Of a stretch of DNA of 21,915 nt, positions 20,357 to 21,915 are shown in pieces; position 1 is the stretch's first letter; each line of letters begins with the position of its first letter. The DNA is taken from positions 1-21,915 of the forward strand of contig CAYIGN010000004.1 of the NCBI GenBank assembly GCA_964363055.1, written 5' to 3'. The translations under genes were made by a program, and so were the position numbers. The notes under the pieces are model-generated. The model searched no databases. It saw only the letters and a program-made list of their open reading frames with translations, and was not told the origin of the DNA. Source of the stretch: CAYIGN01 sp964363055. Lineage in GTDB: Bacteria > Patescibacteriota > Minisyncoccia > Sungbacterales > HO2-52-23.

Positions 20357-21915
20357 CTATTCACTCGTCTCTCCACTCCCGCCGCCTTGTTGGGTTGCCC
20401 CAGTGGTTGTGGTCTCCTGAGATGATGTTGGGCTCTCCGCCCCTCCGCCGCCGCTCTGGACAGTTGCGCCAACGCGCGGGGTCTCGGTTGCAGGGACGGC
20501 TACACCCACTCCTCCTCCGCCACCGCCTCGACTTTGCCGAAACTGTGCCGCACTTGCCACACTGCCGCCGATCGTAATCGCCTGCAGGGATATCTGTCCC
20601 TGCAGAGCAACATTGGAAGTAGTGAGTGAGAAGACCATGGTTCGTTCAGGATTATTGCCATCAATGTCCGCGCGCAGGATATAATCGCGGGCGGTGCTGG
20701 TGGCAAAAGACGCGCTAAAGCTAAGCGACCCGCTCCCTTGATTGATTACGCAAGTTGGAGCTCCCCCGACCGCGGTCTCGCCCACATCCACATCGCCATT
20801 CACGTTGAAGTCAACATAGAGGCCGACATTGGTGAAGTCGCTGCACTTATATCCTTTGACTTGCGAGAGGGCGATAGCGACGCTGGTCACATTGGCGCTT
20901 TCTCCAGTCGGCGACAGGTGGAAGGAGAAAAGCTCCGCATTCGCTACCGTGGTTGACTCCACGTCCAGCTTATTGGATTCCTGACCACTGGCGGCGTCAG
21001 CAATCGCCGCCTTGCCTCTCGCCGAAATGGATTGAGCGATAGTAGCATCGGCGACTGTATCCGTCGGCCCGTCCAAATACAGCACCAGCGCCGAGGAAGA
21101 GGCGGCGGCGCTATTGAAATTGGCAAAACCCAGACCCGCGACCGTGAGGATGTCATTGGCCGCAAAGTCGGTGCTAACCCCAATCACCGCTACACTTCCG
21201 CCTCCTTCGTAGCTAACTGGGTTGGCAACTTTGGCGCTCGCGCCTCCTCCCAAAGTTGCCGTGGTATCGGTCGTATCCCAGCGCATGTCCACGCTGGAGG
21301 TTGCAATCGCAATGCGTAAATCGTTGGCAGTGGTGATGGCGGTACCGAAGAGTGCGGTTACGGTAATGGTCGGGATTGCAGTAATACCCTGCTCTATTTC
21401 AAAAAATTGATCAGAGGCAATTGAGACCGTAGCGCTACCAAAGGTCGTCACTTCCGGATATACCGAGTAGGTGTTGAGCGCGGTCCCATCGCTCTTCACC
21501 GCCCGAAAACAATAGGTAGTGTTTTGAGACGCACTGCTATCCAAAAACGCAAAATCCCACTTACCATCCTGCCCGGCTGAAATCGCTGACTGGGAATTGG
21601 TGAAGTTATTCGCTTCTTCATAGGTCTGGTTCACAACAGTATCCGCTCCATGCACCGGATCATTGGCATTGGCGGTGAGTGCTGCCCCGTCGGAGGGCGC
21701 GGCATTGTCGCGATATGCAACCACCGTGGCGGCGGTCACATCCGTATAAGCCGAGGGGCTGCCGCCCGAAGGACTCGTGCAACTGCCGGTGCCCTTGCCC
21801 GCGAACTGCAACTTGAACGACTGGCCGCTCACACTGATCTGGCCGCTGGTATGGACGAGAAGCCGCAGCCGAAATGAGGCGCCCGCGGCGGTAGTTGTCG
21901 CGGCCGAGTCCTGCG
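20357..21915 (-). CDS. Large surface protein, 5' end outside window
   Basis: An open frame from the right edge to the stop at 20357 (about 519 residues visible). No start codon is needed inside the window; the frame continues upstream of the GTG at 21832. Composition is typical of exported proteins: rich in Ser, Thr, Ala, Gly and Asn, few Lys. Readable segments include SFKLQFAGKGTGSC, VNQTYEEANNFTNSQSAISA and GQDGKWDFAFLDSS. These continue with TTYCFRAVKSDGTALNTYSV, Ig-like strands, and FSLTTSNVALQGQISLQAIT. The protein ends in a Gly-rich run (RGGGGGGVGVAV) and a low-complexity Gly/Ser/Thr/Gln tail. Similar extracellular repeat proteins occur in Parcubacteria-like genomes; adhesion or envelope function is inference. 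Confidence 0.75.
   Translation of the reverse strand, partial: QDSAATTTAAGASFRLRLLVHTSGQISVSGQSFKLQFAGKGTGSCTSPSGGSPSAYTDVTAATVVAYRDNAAPSDGAALTANANDPVHGADTVVNQTYEEANNFTNSQSAISAGQDGKWDFAFLDSSASQNTTYCFRAVKSDGTALNTYSVYPEVTTFGSATVSIASDQFFEIEQGITAIPTITVTALFGTAITTANDLRIAIATSSVDMRWDTTDTTATLGGGASAKVANPVSYEGGGSVAVIGVSTDFAANDILTVAGLGFANFNSAAASSSALVLYLDGPTDTVADATIAQSISARGKAAIADAASGQESNKLDVESTTVANAELFSFHLSPTGESANVTSVAIALSQVKGYKCSDFTNVGLYVDFNVNGDVDVGETAVGGAPTCVINQGSGSLSFSASFATSTARDYILRADIDGNNPERTMVFSLTTSNVALQGQISLQAITIGGSVASAAQFRQSRGGGGGGVGVAVPATETPRVGATVQSGGGGAESPTSSQETTTTGATQQGGGSGETSE

Overview
The window looks like a metagenome-assembled fragment of a Candidate Phyla Radiation (Patescibacteria, probably Parcubacteria-like) genome. 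The basis is gene content and style: split transketolase, a large exported solute-binding protein without a permease, a cohesin/dockerin pair, a PaaX/Cas2-like 'orphan' protein, a type IV prepilin, densely packed genes with few Shine-Dalgarno sequences, and a 10-N scaffold gap. UGA behaves as a stop at several gene ends, so the recoded (UGA = Gly) lineages are not favoured. The taxonomic placement is inference.

Layout. From about 7.9 kb down to 1, on the minus strand, lies a sugar-metabolism cluster: a decayed aspartyl-protease-like gene, transketolase N-subunit, transketolase C-subunit, two tandem LpqC-type esterases, and a PfkB kinase cut by the window edge. Two toxin-antitoxin-like MNT/HEPN units interrupt it. 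One is a fused MNT-HEPN protein followed by a small membrane protein and a prepilin, sitting in front of the N-subunit. The other is a MntA + HepT pair sitting in front of the C-subunit. In both cases a 5' fragment of the very transketolase gene that follows is left upstream of the unit and ends in a stop codon 9-12 nt before the MNT start codon. The N-subunit gene also carries a 64-bp palindromic repeat inserted in frame.

From 8.5 to 14 kb, on the plus strand, are a holin-like remnant, secG, an SBP_bac_5 protein, tRNA-Leu(CAG), RNase J and trpS (broken by the N run). From 14.3 to 21.9 kb, on the minus strand, are a surface protein (5' end outside the window), a conserved membrane protein, a dockerin protein, a cohesin-domain membrane protein, htpX, rdgB and a PaaX/Cas2-like protein with a long perfect palindrome at each end.

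Non-coding DNA is rich in MITE-like inverted repeats: a 184-bp hairpin with TA ends, a roughly 209-bp palindrome with an inverted relative nearby, a 166-bp element, and a CCCGTTAGA-type cluster related to the insertion in transketolase.

The strongest candidates for something undescribed are the repeated 'MNT/HEPN unit in front of a gene whose 5' end is duplicated' arrangement, the in-frame palindromic element, and the covarying palindromes bordering the PaaX/Cas2-like gene.
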